Shown here piece after piece: positions 45,765-55,000 of a stretch of DNA of 64,000 nucleotides (its first letter is position 1; every line of letters starts with the position of its first letter). A program made the position numbers and the translations under genes. The notes beneath the pieces were generated by a model that was given only the letters and a program-made list of their open reading frames with translations, was not told the origin of the DNA and searched no databases. The stretch covers positions 9,854 to 73,853 of the forward strand of contig CAJKUH010000010.1 in assembly GCA_905203045.1 (NCBI GenBank), given 5' to 3'. Source of the stretch: an uncultured Eggerthella sp. (GTDB lineage: Bacteria; Actinomycetota; Coriobacteriia; Coriobacteriales; Eggerthellaceae).

Positions 45765-46613
45765 ATGACTCACTCCCTCACCACGAAGAAGGCGGCAGTT
45801 GCCCTCTTCGCCGGTATCGTGGCTTTCGCCCTTGCGGCCCTGGCACTTACCGGTTGCTCTTCGAACAGCAATTCCGACGACAAGAAGATCACCGTTGCCG
45901 CTGTTCCCACCCCGCATGCTGAGATTCTGAACAACGCCGTAAAACCCCTTCTTGAAAAGGAAGGCTACACGCTTGAGGTTAAGGAATTCACCGACTACGT
46001 TCAGCCTAACGACGTAACCGAAAACGGCGACGTTGATGCCAACTACTTCCAGCATGGCCCCTACCTGGACAACTTCAACCAGGAAAAGGGCACCCACCTG
46101 GTATCCGTTGAGCCCATCCACTTTGAGCCCATGGCTGTCTACTCCAAGAAGGTTTCCAGCCTGAGCGATCTGAAGGCTGGCTCCAAGGTTGCTGTTCCCA
46201 ACGACGCTACCAACGAGGCTCGTGCACTGCTTCTGCTTCAGCAGGAAGGCCTGATCACCCTTAAGGACGGCGCTGGCGTAACCGCTACCGTAAACGACAT
46301 CGTTTCCAACCCCAAGAACCTCACCTTCAACGAACTTGAGGCTGCTAGCGTTCCCAACGTGATCGACGACGTTGACATCGCCTGCATCAACGGCAACTAT
46401 GCAATCGCTGCTGGCTTCAAGGTGAACAAGGATGCTCTGGCTGTTGAAAGTGCAGACTCCGAGGCTGCTAAGACCTACGCTAACCTGCTGGTAGTAAAGG
46501 ACGGCAACCAGGACTCCGACAAGATCAAGGCTCTTGCTAAGGCTATGAACTCCGACGAGGTTCGCGATTACATCAACAACACCTACGAAGGCGCCGTTGT
46601 TCCGGTCTTCTAA
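45765..46613 (+). CDS. metQ: Methionine-binding lipoprotein, MetQ/NlpA family
   Basis: A 282-residue substrate-binding lipoprotein for a D/L-methionine ABC importer. The signal peptide ends in LALTGC with the lipidated cysteine at 31. The mature domain has TVAAVPTPHAEIL, the DVDANYFQH pattern and NGNYAIAAGF, all typical of the NlpA family. AAAGGAA lies 5 nt before the ATG. MetN and MetI genes are not adjacent, so it must work with a transporter encoded elsewhere. A strong terminator follows. Confidence 0.92.
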   Translation: MTHSLTTKKAAVALFAGIVAFALAALALTGCSSNSNSDDKKITVAAVPTPHAEILNNAVKPLLEKEGYTLEVKEFTDYVQPNDVTENGDVDANYFQHGPYLDNFNQEKGTHLVSVEPIHFEPMAVYSKKVSSLSDLKAGSKVAVPNDATNEARALLLLQQEGLITLKDGAGVTATVNDIVSNPKNLTFNELEAASVPNVIDDVDIACINGNYAIAAGFKVNKDALAVESADSEAAKTYANLLVVKDGNQDSDKIKALAKAMNSDEVRDYINNTYEGAVVPVF

Positions 46614-46635
46614 GATCTGACTCAATATCGCTTCT

Positions 46636-46672
46636 GAAAAGAGCTCCGAGATTCTCGGAGCTCTTTTTTTTT
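46636..46672 (+). terminator. Terminator of metQ
   Basis: AAGAGCTCCGAG / CTCGGAGCTCTT stem with a short loop, followed by nine T residues. Confidence 0.9.
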
Positions 46673-46771
46673 GCGCTCTGTGCCAGACTCCGTATACAAC
46701 AAAGCCCAGCAGGACTTCCCCGCTGGGCCAATAAAGAGCCTTCGGCAAACGGTTTTCCGTTACCTTGCTTG

Positions 46772-47833
46772 CTATTTGTTCTCGATTTGGGTGATGTTCT
46801 TCAGCTCGATGGAAATCAGGCCGTTGGGCATGCTGGCGAACTCGATGAATTCGGGGTTGTGTGCGTATTCAGAAGGGAACGTGATTTCGATGCCGGTATC
46901 AGTACGAATCTTGTGGTTGCGGGTAATGCGCTCTGCCGCCTTCTTATCCACGCGAACGCGCTCGGGAATGTTTTCCTCGGCCGCCGTTTCCACAAAGCGT
47001 TCCTGCAAAGGCTCGTCCTCGAATACTTCTGCCGCAAGCTCGTGCGGGGCAACACCCCTTCCCTCTTCAGCGGCCTCGGATACGTAGGCTTTCGCACGGG
47101 TGAGCGCCACGGTGGTGTTGGCACCGTATTCTTCGGCAACCTCTTCCACGATGGTGGTAATCTCGTCGATCACTTCCTTGCTGGAAGCTTCCATGGAGCA
47201 CTGCAGCAAGCCATCGGGAATAAGGTAGCGATCTTCACCGGCAATGGTGCGCTTTTTGTCCTGGAAGGCCACTTCAAGCGTACGCGCATCGATGATGGCA
47301 AACGAGGAAATCTTCTGCGACGGATTGGGCAGAATGGCATGGTGGCGCTCGATGGCATTACACGGCTCGCCGTTTTCGCCATAGCCCACCGAATGCATGA
47401 ACGCCTGACGGCTTTCCAGCATGAAAATGCCGAAATAACGGTTGATGCGCCCCTCGAATGATGCCTCGATTTCGGCATCGTCGGTACTGCCGCCTTCAAG
47501 CTTTGCTTCCTCTTCGAAATCAACCACTAGAAGGTCGGTGGATTCCGCCTTGCTCATGCGCCCCAACTCGCTGGAAATGAACTCAGCAATCTGAGTGGAA
47601 AGGCCGATGAAATCGCGCTGGCCCGCAAAATACGCACGCAGTTCAGGGGCAAACGAGCTGTCAACGGAAAACTCGCCGCGCTTGTTGTCCAAGTGGTTCA
47701 AGCCCTTTCGCACATGCTTGGTGATGTACTGCTTAACCTGCTTGCTTTCAAGGTCAAGCTCGGCCTGCGAAAAGATGTTCACACAGGAAGTGAAATCGAA
47801 TACGTGCAGAATTGCATGGTTGATGCGAAACAT
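46772..47833 (-). CDS. Nucleoid-associated protein (NdpA/YejK family)
   Basis: A 353-residue protein of the PF04245 family, whose E. coli member YejK is found on the nucleoid. The start MFRINHAILHVFDF is the family's usual N-terminus, and I place it at the ATG at 47833 with GAAAGGA upstream rather than at the longer frame. The C-terminal part has GIEITFPSEYAHNPE, a conserved stretch. Its role is unclear. It is monocistronic. Confidence 0.85.
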   Translation of the reverse strand: MFRINHAILHVFDFTSCVNIFSQAELDLESKQVKQYITKHVRKGLNHLDNKRGEFSVDSSFAPELRAYFAGQRDFIGLSTQIAEFISSELGRMSKAESTDLLVVDFEEEAKLEGGSTDDAEIEASFEGRINRYFGIFMLESRQAFMHSVGYGENGEPCNAIERHHAILPNPSQKISSFAIIDARTLEVAFQDKKRTIAGEDRYLIPDGLLQCSMEASSKEVIDEITTIVEEVAEEYGANTTVALTRAKAYVSEAAEEGRGVAPHELAAEVFEDEPLQERFVETAAEENIPERVRVDKKAAERITRNHKIRTDTGIEITFPSEYAHNPEFIEFASMPNGLISIELKNITQIENK

Positions 47834-47880
47834 ATCATTCCTTTCAAGAACAGCGCACCCAACCATACCATGAAACAACA

Positions 47881-47936
47881 GCCCCCTGGCAACGTTGCCA
47901 GGCAGAATGCCTGAACCAGTGCCAAGGGGCTGTTGT
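47881..47936 (-). terminator. Terminator-like hairpin between the surface protein and NdpA genes
   Basis: A long imperfect stem AACAGCCCC.TGGCA / TGCCA.GGGGCTGTT surrounds an inner GCCAGGCA...TGCCTG-type hairpin, directly after the surface-protein stop. Confidence 0.6.
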
Positions 47937-47938
47937 TG

Positions 47939-49519
47939 TTATTCCGCGTGATCGTTTACGGGCTTTCCGCCGGCAGCAGCAGATTGTGTGTCAGCAGAAG
48001 GAGCGCCTTCCTCACTGGCAGAACCCTCTACTACCGCCTGTTCCTTCCTCGCAGCCGGCATCGAAGAAGCATCGTTACCCTGCGTGCCGGACAACGCTGC
48101 TCCCTCTGCGCTCTGCGAAGACCCTGCAGCCGACTTGTTCGGTGAAGCAGCCGCTGCCTGGGTCCCCTGCGGCACCGATGCCGTTGAAGCACTCGGATCG
48201 GAAGCTACTGCAGGATTGTTTGCATCCTGAGCAGCCACCTGCGCAGGCGGGTTCTGCGTGTATGTCGCCGTGCCCGTAGTAGGAATGGGAACGTCCTTTG
48301 GCAAATAGCCCGTTCGGCCCCACTTTGCATGCCACTTGCCGCTTGCGGGCGTCGGCAAGAAACTGGCACCAACCCCATTTTCCAGCCATTTGAACTCCGG
48401 TCCAATCTTGACGGTAGCCAGGCAGGTAATGTTGGTAAAGGTATCTTGGCTAGCGGTTACCTTCTTCGTGTTGAAATGCGACAGATCAAGGCTCTCCAGG
48501 TCGTAGCAATTAACGAACAGACGACTCATATTGGTGACATTTGACGTATCGAACGATTCAGGGAACGAGACCGATTTGAGCTTATAGCAGCTTGCAAACA
48601 TACTCTCCATGTCGGTAACGCTCGAAGTTTGGAAGGTGCTCAAGTCGATCGAGGTAAGGTTTCCGCATTCGTGGAACATCTCGACCATTTCTTTCGCTCT
48701 CGAAACGTCAAGCTTCGATACATCAACACTTTCTAGAGACCAAAACTTATGAAACCAATGGCTCAAGTTCAGTGGTGCAATGCCGTAGTCAACAACCGTT
48801 GCCTTGGTCACGCTCGAATATATGTAGCTATTTTTGTAGCTTTCCCACAAGTCGTCTGCGACACTATAAGTTCTATTTTCGAAACCGGTAAACACCTTGG
48901 TTGCAACCCTGCCATCGAAAACAGTTCCTTCCGCTGGAACAACAGGGCGCTTGTAGAAGTTCAGGATTGCTGGTTCGCCGTCGCTGGCAGCCGAATACAC
49001 TGCGAAAGCCTGGAAATCACCATGGTCGGCACGATAGGTTTCCGCCTTGTACGAAGGGATGTCCTTCGGGTCGTAGCCTTCGCCGGTACTCATTGCATAC
49101 CATTTGCCGTCGGCACCCGAAACGTGCTCGCCATCAGGTGCGGGAAGAAGGCCATCTTCAGCAAATGCGAACGTATCGCCCACCATCACCTGGGTCAACG
49201 CAACACACCCGTCGAACATCGACGTCATAGCAGGAGTTTGCTGTCGAGTTTCGTTGGGCAACGTAGTGAAGTTGGTGATATTAAGCGTTTTCAGGCTCGA
49301 ACATCCATCAAGCATATGGGAGAAATCCGTGACCCGGGAAACATCCAGATACGGGAACTCGAAGGTTTCCATGCCCGTGAAGCCTGCAAACCAGTGCGCC
49401 ATCGAAGTAGGATGGAGGCCGTTTTCGGTTATGTAAACGTTGGTAACGTCTGAAGCGTGATTTGCCCACGGCACCGCATCCGCCGATGCGTACGAGCTGG
49501 TTTCAACCCCAGCGTACAA
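47939..49519 (-). CDS. BspA-like surface protein, C-terminal fragment after a frameshift
   Basis: This frame continues the protein of the next gene upstream (49525-52860). It resumes in mid-module with VTDLYAGVE and PWANHASDVTNV, which match repeat modules in that gene. It then carries two more groups of DUF285-type leucine-rich repeats (for example FDTSNVTNMSRLF and LDLSHFNT). The last 110 residues are low-complexity Ala/Ser/Gln/Pro and end without a transmembrane helix, LPXTG motif or other wall anchor. Coding continuity really reaches back to about 49545. It has no ribosome binding site of its own, so it is probably silent unless the frame is restored. Confidence 0.75.
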   Translation of the reverse strand: MYAGVETSSYASADAVPWANHASDVTNVYITENGLHPTSMAHWFAGFTGMETFEFPYLDVSRVTDFSHMLDGCSSLKTLNITNFTTLPNETRQQTPAMTSMFDGCVALTQVMVGDTFAFAEDGLLPAPDGEHVSGADGKWYAMSTGEGYDPKDIPSYKAETYRADHGDFQAFAVYSAASDGEPAILNFYKRPVVPAEGTVFDGRVATKVFTGFENRTYSVADDLWESYKNSYIYSSVTKATVVDYGIAPLNLSHWFHKFWSLESVDVSKLDVSRAKEMVEMFHECGNLTSIDLSTFQTSSVTDMESMFASCYKLKSVSFPESFDTSNVTNMSRLFVNCYDLESLDLSHFNTKKVTASQDTFTNITCLATVKIGPEFKWLENGVGASFLPTPASGKWHAKWGRTGYLPKDVPIPTTGTATYTQNPPAQVAAQDANNPAVASDPSASTASVPQGTQAAAASPNKSAAGSSQSAEGAALSGTQGNDASSMPAARKEQAVVEGSASEEGAPSADTQSAAAGGKPVNDHAE

Positions 49520-49524
49520 ATCGG

Positions 49525-52500
49525 TTACCCTCTTGCCGCTATATACATGCCTGTATTCGGCAATTCGAAATCGCGGTAGAAATCGAGCGAGGTATCGTCG
49601 TCAGAGTACATGGCAAACGCCTTGGAAGGATAAGCATAGTACGTAGCCTGGGTATTGGCAGGAATGGCATCGTGCGCCAAGCCTTCCTTGTTGCCCTTGT
49701 CGGTTGAAACGTACCATTTGCCATCCGCGCCATCGATATGGTGATCATCCGGAATGGGCAGGTCGACCTTGCCAACCTTGCCGCCCAGCTCGATCTTCCA
49801 CATGCTGCTGCAGCCGCTGAACAAGTCATCCGCATTGACGCACTTCGACATATCCAAGTTCGTCAAATCGCAGTACGAAAGCTTCGAGCAATCGCTGAAC
49901 CACTTCATTATCGATACAGGCTTGATGCGCTTGTCAACCACATTCACCGACGTGATGTCGTCATGATGCTCGTACCACGGTGCCTTATAGGCGCCATCGT
50001 CAGAATACGTGCTCACAGAACTCGGGTCGCCTTCGACATCGGTATATACCGCCACAACCTTCGCGCCATCAAACTGGTCGCCAACCTGGGGGGCAACATT
50101 GCGCTTGTAGAAGTTCAGGCTTCCATTGTCGAAGTACACGGCGAACGCCTGGTAATCAGCAGCATAGTAGGTATCTGCCTTCTTGGCAGGGATCGCCTCA
50201 GGCTTGTACTTCTCACCATCGCTGTCGGCATACCAGTAGCCATCGGCCTTCTCTACATACTCATCGGAAGGCGTGGGCAGATAACAGTAGTTGCCAACCC
50301 AGCTGAAGGATTTGCCGAACGTTACCTCCATCAGGCTATCGCAAAGCTGGAACATGTTTTCAGCATGGACGACTTTTGAAGTGTCGAAGCCCGAAAGGTC
50401 AAGGGCCCTTAAGCTTTCGCACTTGCGGAACATATTCTTCATGAACGTCACGTTCGAAGTGTTGAAACTCGAAACATCAAGAGACTCCAGTTTCGTGCAG
50501 AAATCGAACATGCTCATCATGTAGGTCACCTTCGAGGTATCGAAGCTCGACAGGTCGAGCGAAGAAACCGCCGTGCAACCATTGAACATGTAATCCATCA
50601 AGGTTACGTTTGCCGTGCTGAAGTTATTCAGGCCGTCTATGGAGGTAAGCGACGAGCACCCATTGAACATGCGCCTCATGTTCGAAACCTGATTGGTGTT
50701 GAACAGCCCCACATCAAGGTTCTTCAAGCTACTGCAGCCACAGAACATGTAACTCATATCAAACACGTTCGTCGTATTAAGGTTCGACAAATCGCAGCTG
50801 GTCATGTTCTTGAGGTCAGTGAACCAATATGCGGTCGAGCCAGGGAATATCTCGTTTTCCGTTATCGATACGTGTTCGATGTCGGCAGCATGCTCCGCCC
50901 ACGGAACGGCATCAGCGCTTCTATACCAATCGGTGGTGAATCCCCTGTACAGCGCCGTTACCTTTTTCCCATTGAATATGCTGCCCTCTTCGGGAACCTC
51001 GCTCGCAACCCTGGTATAGAACTCAAGGCTATGGTCGTCTTCCGAGTAAACAGCAAAGGGCACGCCCGCCGAATAGTAGGTATCTGCTGTGAAGCTAGGG
51101 ATTTCGTTAGGAAGGTACTGGGCGCCATTGCTTGCCGCATGCCAATAACCGTCCATCATTCTAGAAGCGTCTTTATCTGGTCTTGGCAAACGGGAGGTTT
51201 CATCGGCGTCATCTCCATACCAGCCAAAGTTTTCACCAAGTTTGACTTCGCCAAACGAGTATCTGCCGCTAACGCCATCGAACATGTGATCCATTTTGGT
51301 AGTAGAGCCTCGATTGTCGAACTGGGAGAAATCGAGCCTCAGCGCTTCATCGCATCCACTGAACATGCGGGACATATCCACGCCATCGGTTTTGCCGGAA
51401 ACCCTTTTGGGGCCCTTCACAAAAGATAGGCACGTGTCATTCGAGAACATCCAAGACATATCGGTCACGTTCGATATGTCCCACTGAGACATATCTATGC
51501 GATACAGCGAGGAGCCATCAAACATGTGAGCCATGGTCTTTACGTTCGAGGTGCGGAAATTGGAGAAGTCTACTTCCCTGAACCCATCGCAACCGTAGAA
51601 CATATACGCCATGTTCGTTGCGCTAGAGGTATCGAAATTCTGATGGAATTCCCAGTCTCGCATAAAGCAACAGCCGTAGAACGCATACGACATATCCTTC
51701 GTCTGGGATGTATCCAGGTTCGAAGCATCAATGGAATCGATGTAATACCATCTATCGATATAATCCATGTCAAAGGCGAACCAGTTCTTGATGTTCTGGG
51801 GCCTAATGCCCTTATCAACAAACTCGACTACGCTTACGCGGTCAAGGCGCTTCTTGCTGTTCGTATAGTTGTACCAAGGCACATCTTCAGGCTTGTCGTA
51901 GGCATCGTGGTACTCGAAGTCCCTGAATATCGCATCGACCTTGTCGCCCTCGAACGTGTCGCCCACTTGGGGGATGGATTCTGCAGGCCTCTTGTAGAAC
52001 TTCAACGTTGAAGCAGCGCCGTAGTTGTTCGTCTTCTTCGTGTAAATGGCAAACGAGACAGCAGTCGCATTAATGGGACCCAGCACGTTCGACCAAGCAT
52101 CGGGAATCAGGTAGTCACCTTTTTTGTCGAACGAAACATGGCAACGAATGTGCTTACCCTTTTCGTTGCTCGTGGGATAGTAAGTCGATCCATTTGCTCC
52201 GCTGATGTCAGTGTAGTTCTTCCCATCAGTGGTGGTTTGCCATTGGTAGTAGGCAGCGACGCCATCGGGAACGTCTTTGATGCTCGCCGTTATAGGAGCA
52301 TCGACCCACGTGTCGCCACTGATGGCTACCGTAGGCTCAGGCAAATTCCCCTGGAACGTCAAGCTCACGTTCATCAGGGTAGCAGTGCCCTTCGAAACAT
52401 CATCAAGGAATGCCCCCGCGTTTTCACGAGTAAGCTTAGGGATATTCCATTTGACAACATCGCTGAACCAGAAATCGTAGCCCGGATTGAAGTCGACCTT

Positions 52501-52860
52501 GGTGCCGTTGTACTGCCACAGCGTATAGCCGTCGTCGCTCGTTGTGGCACTCACGGTAAGGCCCTGCGGGTAATGATCAGAAGCATTTACCGTTACGTTG
52601 CTCAAACGCACCGGGAATTTACTCTGGTTCTGAATGGTCCAGTTTTCAGGCGTCAAAACCGTTCCATCGGCCATAAGGTGGCATGGTACCTCGGTGGGCA
52701 CCTCGACGGAAATCTGATAGTCGTCAGACGAAGTTGAGCCCTCTTCATCGGCTAAGGCGACATTCGGCACCATGCAGGCAAACACACCCACCAAAACGGC
52801 AAGCATCAGTACAACCGAAAAACGCATACCCTGTATGCTGCCGAATATCGTCTTATTCAT
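49525..52860 (-). CDS. BspA-like leucine-rich-repeat secreted protein, N-terminal part
   Basis: A 1111-residue reading frame starting at the ATG at 52860 (GGAAGG upstream). A signal peptide at about 1-37 ends in VALA-DEEG. An Ig-like N-terminal domain (about 40-160) is related in pattern to the 191-residue neighbour. A second domain ends near 270. Then come at least four copies of a module: a FAVYS-D-SL-FYKR strand pair, a G-x-x-F-x-G-x-KV segment, DUF285 repeats of the form FDTSKVTYMMSMF, and a W-x-A-x-SDGEKY linker. Such BspA-type repeats bind host proteins in other bacteria. The frame breaks at a (TA)3 run at 49540-49545, giving a premature end. Confidence 0.82.
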   Translation of the reverse strand: MNKTIFGSIQGMRFSVVLMLAVLVGVFACMVPNVALADEEGSTSSDDYQISVEVPTEVPCHLMADGTVLTPENWTIQNQSKFPVRLSNVTVNASDHYPQGLTVSATTSDDGYTLWQYNGTKVDFNPGYDFWFSDVVKWNIPKLTRENAGAFLDDVSKGTATLMNVSLTFQGNLPEPTVAISGDTWVDAPITASIKDVPDGVAAYYQWQTTTDGKNYTDISGANGSTYYPTSNEKGKHIRCHVSFDKKGDYLIPDAWSNVLGPINATAVSFAIYTKKTNNYGAASTLKFYKRPAESIPQVGDTFEGDKVDAIFRDFEYHDAYDKPEDVPWYNYTNSKKRLDRVSVVEFVDKGIRPQNIKNWFAFDMDYIDRWYYIDSIDASNLDTSQTKDMSYAFYGCCFMRDWEFHQNFDTSSATNMAYMFYGCDGFREVDFSNFRTSNVKTMAHMFDGSSLYRIDMSQWDISNVTDMSWMFSNDTCLSFVKGPKRVSGKTDGVDMSRMFSGCDEALRLDFSQFDNRGSTTKMDHMFDGVSGRYSFGEVKLGENFGWYGDDADETSRLPRPDKDASRMMDGYWHAASNGAQYLPNEIPSFTADTYYSAGVPFAVYSEDDHSLEFYTRVASEVPEEGSIFNGKKVTALYRGFTTDWYRSADAVPWAEHAADIEHVSITENEIFPGSTAYWFTDLKNMTSCDLSNLNTTNVFDMSYMFCGCSSLKNLDVGLFNTNQVSNMRRMFNGCSSLTSIDGLNNFSTANVTLMDYMFNGCTAVSSLDLSSFDTSKVTYMMSMFDFCTKLESLDVSSFNTSNVTFMKNMFRKCESLRALDLSGFDTSKVVHAENMFQLCDSLMEVTFGKSFSWVGNYCYLPTPSDEYVEKADGYWYADSDGEKYKPEAIPAKKADTYYAADYQAFAVYFDNGSLNFYKRNVAPQVGDQFDGAKVVAVYTDVEGDPSSVSTYSDDGAYKAPWYEHHDDITSVNVVDKRIKPVSIMKWFSDCSKLSYCDLTNLDMSKCVNADDLFSGCSSMWKIELGGKVGKVDLPIPDDHHIDGADGKWYVSTDKGNKEGLAHDAIPANTQATYYAYPSKAFAMYSDDDTSLDFYRDFELPNTGMYIAARG
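49540..49545 (-). other. Frameshift point in the BspA-like gene at a (TA)3 run
   Basis: Upstream frame reads GGC-ATG-TAT-ATA-GCG. The homologous module continues in another frame as AGC-GGC-AAG-AGG-GTA. Loss of one TA unit, or gain of a single base, joins the two halves into one protein of about 1,640 residues. Confidence 0.75.
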
Positions 52861-52938
52861 AAGAGAACCTTCCAAATATGGAAACGAATGAAATGCTGAT
52901 CGGCGATGGGGCAAATACAACCCCATCGCCGATGCGCG

Positions 52939-53229
52939 TTAATCTTGTTTGCGGGCAGATTCCATAGCCAACAGTGCTGCCGAAGAGCCGGCAACACCGG
53001 CAAGCGCCAACAACGCCAGAAGCTGATTGGCATCGCCAGTGCGCGCCGATGCGCCAGCGTACTGCTGAGACACATTCACTTCGCGCGTTACCTGGCCTGG
53101 CTGGTATCCAGCCGCCACCAGCGTGACATCGGTGGAACCTGTTGAATCCGCGAACGCGGCGGAGGGCGCAGCCAAGCACAATGCAAGCAGCACCGCACAC
53201 GCCACGTTCTTTAGATTTCTACCCTCCAT
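52939..53229 (-). CDS. Small exported protein with C-terminal sorting-like tail
   Basis: A 96-residue protein. Residues 1-27 are a signal peptide (AVLLALCLAAPSAAFA). A short extracellular part of about 40 residues follows. The C-terminus has RTGD, a hydrophobic helix (LLALLALAGVAGSSAALLA) and a basic end (ESARKQD). This order of a TG-containing motif, helix and positive tail resembles a sortase-sorting signal, but the proline and leucine of LPXTG are missing and no sortase is nearby. It lies 78 nt before the giant surface protein, between it and the 191-residue protein. Function unknown. Confidence 0.72.
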   Translation of the reverse strand: MEGRNLKNVACAVLLALCLAAPSAAFADSTGSTDVTLVAAGYQPGQVTREVNVSQQYAGASARTGDANQLLALLALAGVAGSSAALLAMESARKQD

Positions 53230-53244
53230 GATGCAACCTTGAAG

Positions 53245-53820
53245 TTATTCAGCCGCACCCGATTTAACGGTCCAAACGACATGACCGACCTTCTTAGCAG
53301 TAGAGAGATCGAGGCTTACATGGGCAATCTTACCCTCAGCATTAATACCGATGGAGTCGGTCGAGGAACCTTTATACCCCATGTTGAAGCTCTTGTCGCC
53401 GGATACGTCTATGCCACTCAGAGCGTTCTTGGCGTCGATTGTGGTATTACCTGTTTTCATGGTGAACCACATCGAATTGTTTGTCGTCATGGCATCGTTT
53501 TTACCAACCAGGTTGATCTGGCCTTCAGTCTTAACAAACTGAATATTGGTCACGTGAATTGCGAAATCAGAATTGTTCGTAATCTGCAAAGCCGTTTCAG
53601 AAGGCGTAACCATCGTGCCGTCGCCTGCTGCCGCAAACGGGATTTCCGTCGGAGCAGTCCAGTCAATCTGGCCTGCTGCCTTCGTAACCGTTACCTCGGC
53701 GGAACGGTTATACGGGTCGTCGTCATTTGCAGCAAAAGCCGGTACAGCAAACGCGCAGGCTGCAAGCGATACGGCAGCGATGCCGGCGAAGAGCTTGCCC
53801 TTCAGGTGTGTCATTTCCAT
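53245..53820 (-). CDS. Exported beta-rich protein of the surface cluster
   Basis: A 191-residue protein with a signal peptide at 1-31 (FAVPAFA-AND). The mature part is beta-rich with a VTVTKAAGQIDWTAPTEIPF stretch. Its pattern of a tract about 'PTEIP..A.GDGTMVTPS' followed by 'ITNNSDFAIHVTNI' recurs in the N-terminal domain of the giant protein (PTEVPCHLMADGTVLTPEN, QNQSKFPVRLSNV), so the two share a domain. A good AAAGGACC precedes the ATG. It could be a pilin-like or scaffold component; this is a guess. Confidence 0.75.
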   Translation of the reverse strand: MEMTHLKGKLFAGIAAVSLAACAFAVPAFAANDDDPYNRSAEVTVTKAAGQIDWTAPTEIPFAAAGDGTMVTPSETALQITNNSDFAIHVTNIQFVKTEGQINLVGKNDAMTTNNSMWFTMKTGNTTIDAKNALSGIDVSGDKSFNMGYKGSSTDSIGINAEGKIAHVSLDLSTAKKVGHVVWTVKSGAAE

Positions 53821-53900
53821 CTTAGGTCCTTTCCTCGTTGATGGATGTATCTAGTCCCACGGGGCCCTCCCGCGAAATCACAATAAAAGGTACAGCGGCA

Positions 53901-54419
53901 TTAGCCCTGCACGATGTTCACCTCAACCGACTGAGGATTGCCATGAGGCTCTTTGCTGTCGGCATCAAGCGCCGAAATAGTAAGCGTTGCCGTGCCAGCA
54001 TGAGCGTTAGATGCATCGACCCATTCAACAGCGTTGCCTGGTTCGATTGCGCCCGATTCGTACAGCGTCTGTCCATCCTGTTCCAACGTGAAGCTCTGCC
54101 AGAACTTGTTGGACGAATCGTTCATCACGTTTACGCGCACCTTGCCGTCCTGCAAAGTGGGCTGCGAGTTAACCGAAATGGTCATGCGGCTTTCCATGGC
54201 TTGACGATCAAGCTCTGCCTGGATTTCCTCACGGGACATGCCGTCGTAGTTTGAAATGGTTGTACCTTCTGTATTGGGATGCAAAGCAGTCCAACCCAAG
54301 TAGGCCAAGCCGCCTAACGATGCCACCAGCAAAACAACCAACAGCGCAATAACGACGTTTTTGCGACGGCCGCCTTTGCTGCCCGTACTCGATTCGGCTT
54401 CCTTCTTTGCCTCAACCAT
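53901..54419 (-). CDS. Membrane-anchored protein, first gene of the surface cluster
   Basis: A 172-residue protein. A basic cytoplasmic stretch (GSKGGRRKN) precedes one transmembrane helix (about 22-46). The outside part starts with a polar segment (SREEIQAELDRQAMES) and continues with a beta domain containing an MNDSSNKFWQSFTLEQDG pattern. I chose the ATG at 54419 with AGAGGGG 6 nt upstream. It is the first gene of the cluster, probably transcribed from a promoter near the C8 tract at 54474. I do not recognise the family. Confidence 0.7.
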   Translation of the reverse strand: MVEAKKEAESSTGSKGGRRKNVVIALLVVLLVASLGGLAYLGWTALHPNTEGTTISNYDGMSREEIQAELDRQAMESRMTISVNSQPTLQDGKVRVNVMNDSSNKFWQSFTLEQDGQTLYESGAIEPGNAVEWVDASNAHAGTATLTISALDADSKEPHGNPQSVEVNIVQG

Positions 54420-54473
54420 ATTTGTCCCCTCTATGGAGTTTTGATTAAACATTCCTTACCGATTTTGGCTATA

Positions 54474-54481
54474 CCCCCCCC
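54474..54481. repeat. Homopolymer tract C8 upstream of the surface cluster
   Basis: Eight C residues (G8 on the coding strand) directly precede TATAGC, a possible -10 element, about 55 nt before the first start codon. Confidence 0.8.
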
Positions 54482-54825
54482 ATTTCGTAAAAAGCCAGAC
54501 TTGTTTTATCCTATTTTTGGTATATGGGTTTAATTAATTTTCCAATGTTTACCAGGGTTTACGTAATAGAACACAGAGCCAACGCCCATATCTATAGGTT
54601 TGACCCAGGGGGCTCATTCATCTAGGTACCAAGAAAACTGTTAACTTGACAGCAATAACCAGACACTATACACACTTCTGCCTATTTTAAGGACAAAGGA
54701 TCTTCACAAAGGCACGCTCCCCCATCAGATAAAGCACCAAAAACAAGAAACGACACATAAATGTCCTAGTACCTCACCATGTCATAAAACAACGATCAGA
54801 AGAAAATCCAAACAGAAGCATAAAA
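54482..54825. other. AT-rich gap without genes
   Basis: About 340 nt, clearly richer in A and T than the neighbouring genes, with no credible reading frame. It separates the surface cluster from the structured element and integration site. No terminator or promoter is certain here apart from the region by 54474. Confidence 0.5.
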
Positions 54826-55000
54826 AAAACGCCCAAAGGGCGTTTAAGAGAATCCGGGCATGCGCCAGTAAATCAGCGAGCGGGGCCCTGGTGAGTACAG
54901 ATAGCGGGAAAGCAGGCGCCAGGCGTGCTTCGCACGTCCAGCCTGCTTGGACCGTTAGCTGTGCCACCAGGGCCCCGCGCAGCGTCATAGCGTTTCGTAT
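54826..55000. repeat. Dispersed structured element, copy C
   Basis: Starts with AACGCCC / GGGCGTT and carries the long stem GCGGGGCCCTGGTG / CACCAGGGCCCCGC. Inside it are AAGCAGGC / GCCTGCTT and CGTGC-TTC-GCACG, joined by ACAGATAGCG / CGTTAGCTGT. The single-stranded parts (GAGTACAGAT, GCCAGGCGTGCTTCGCACGTC, GCGCAGCGTCATA) match copy A closely, while the long stem differs and still pairs. The 3' end of the recombinase frame runs into it. Confidence 0.7.

Noticed and set aside
45660..46748. A 362-residue minus-strand reading frame antisense to metQ.
   Set aside because: metQ has a lipobox, ribosome binding site and terminator on the plus strand; the antisense frame has none of these.
49525..49560. 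LPNTG near the end of the first part of the giant protein, as a sortase motif.
   Set aside because: No hydrophobic helix or basic tail follows. The position matches a normal repeat-module segment just before the frame break, so the match is accidental.
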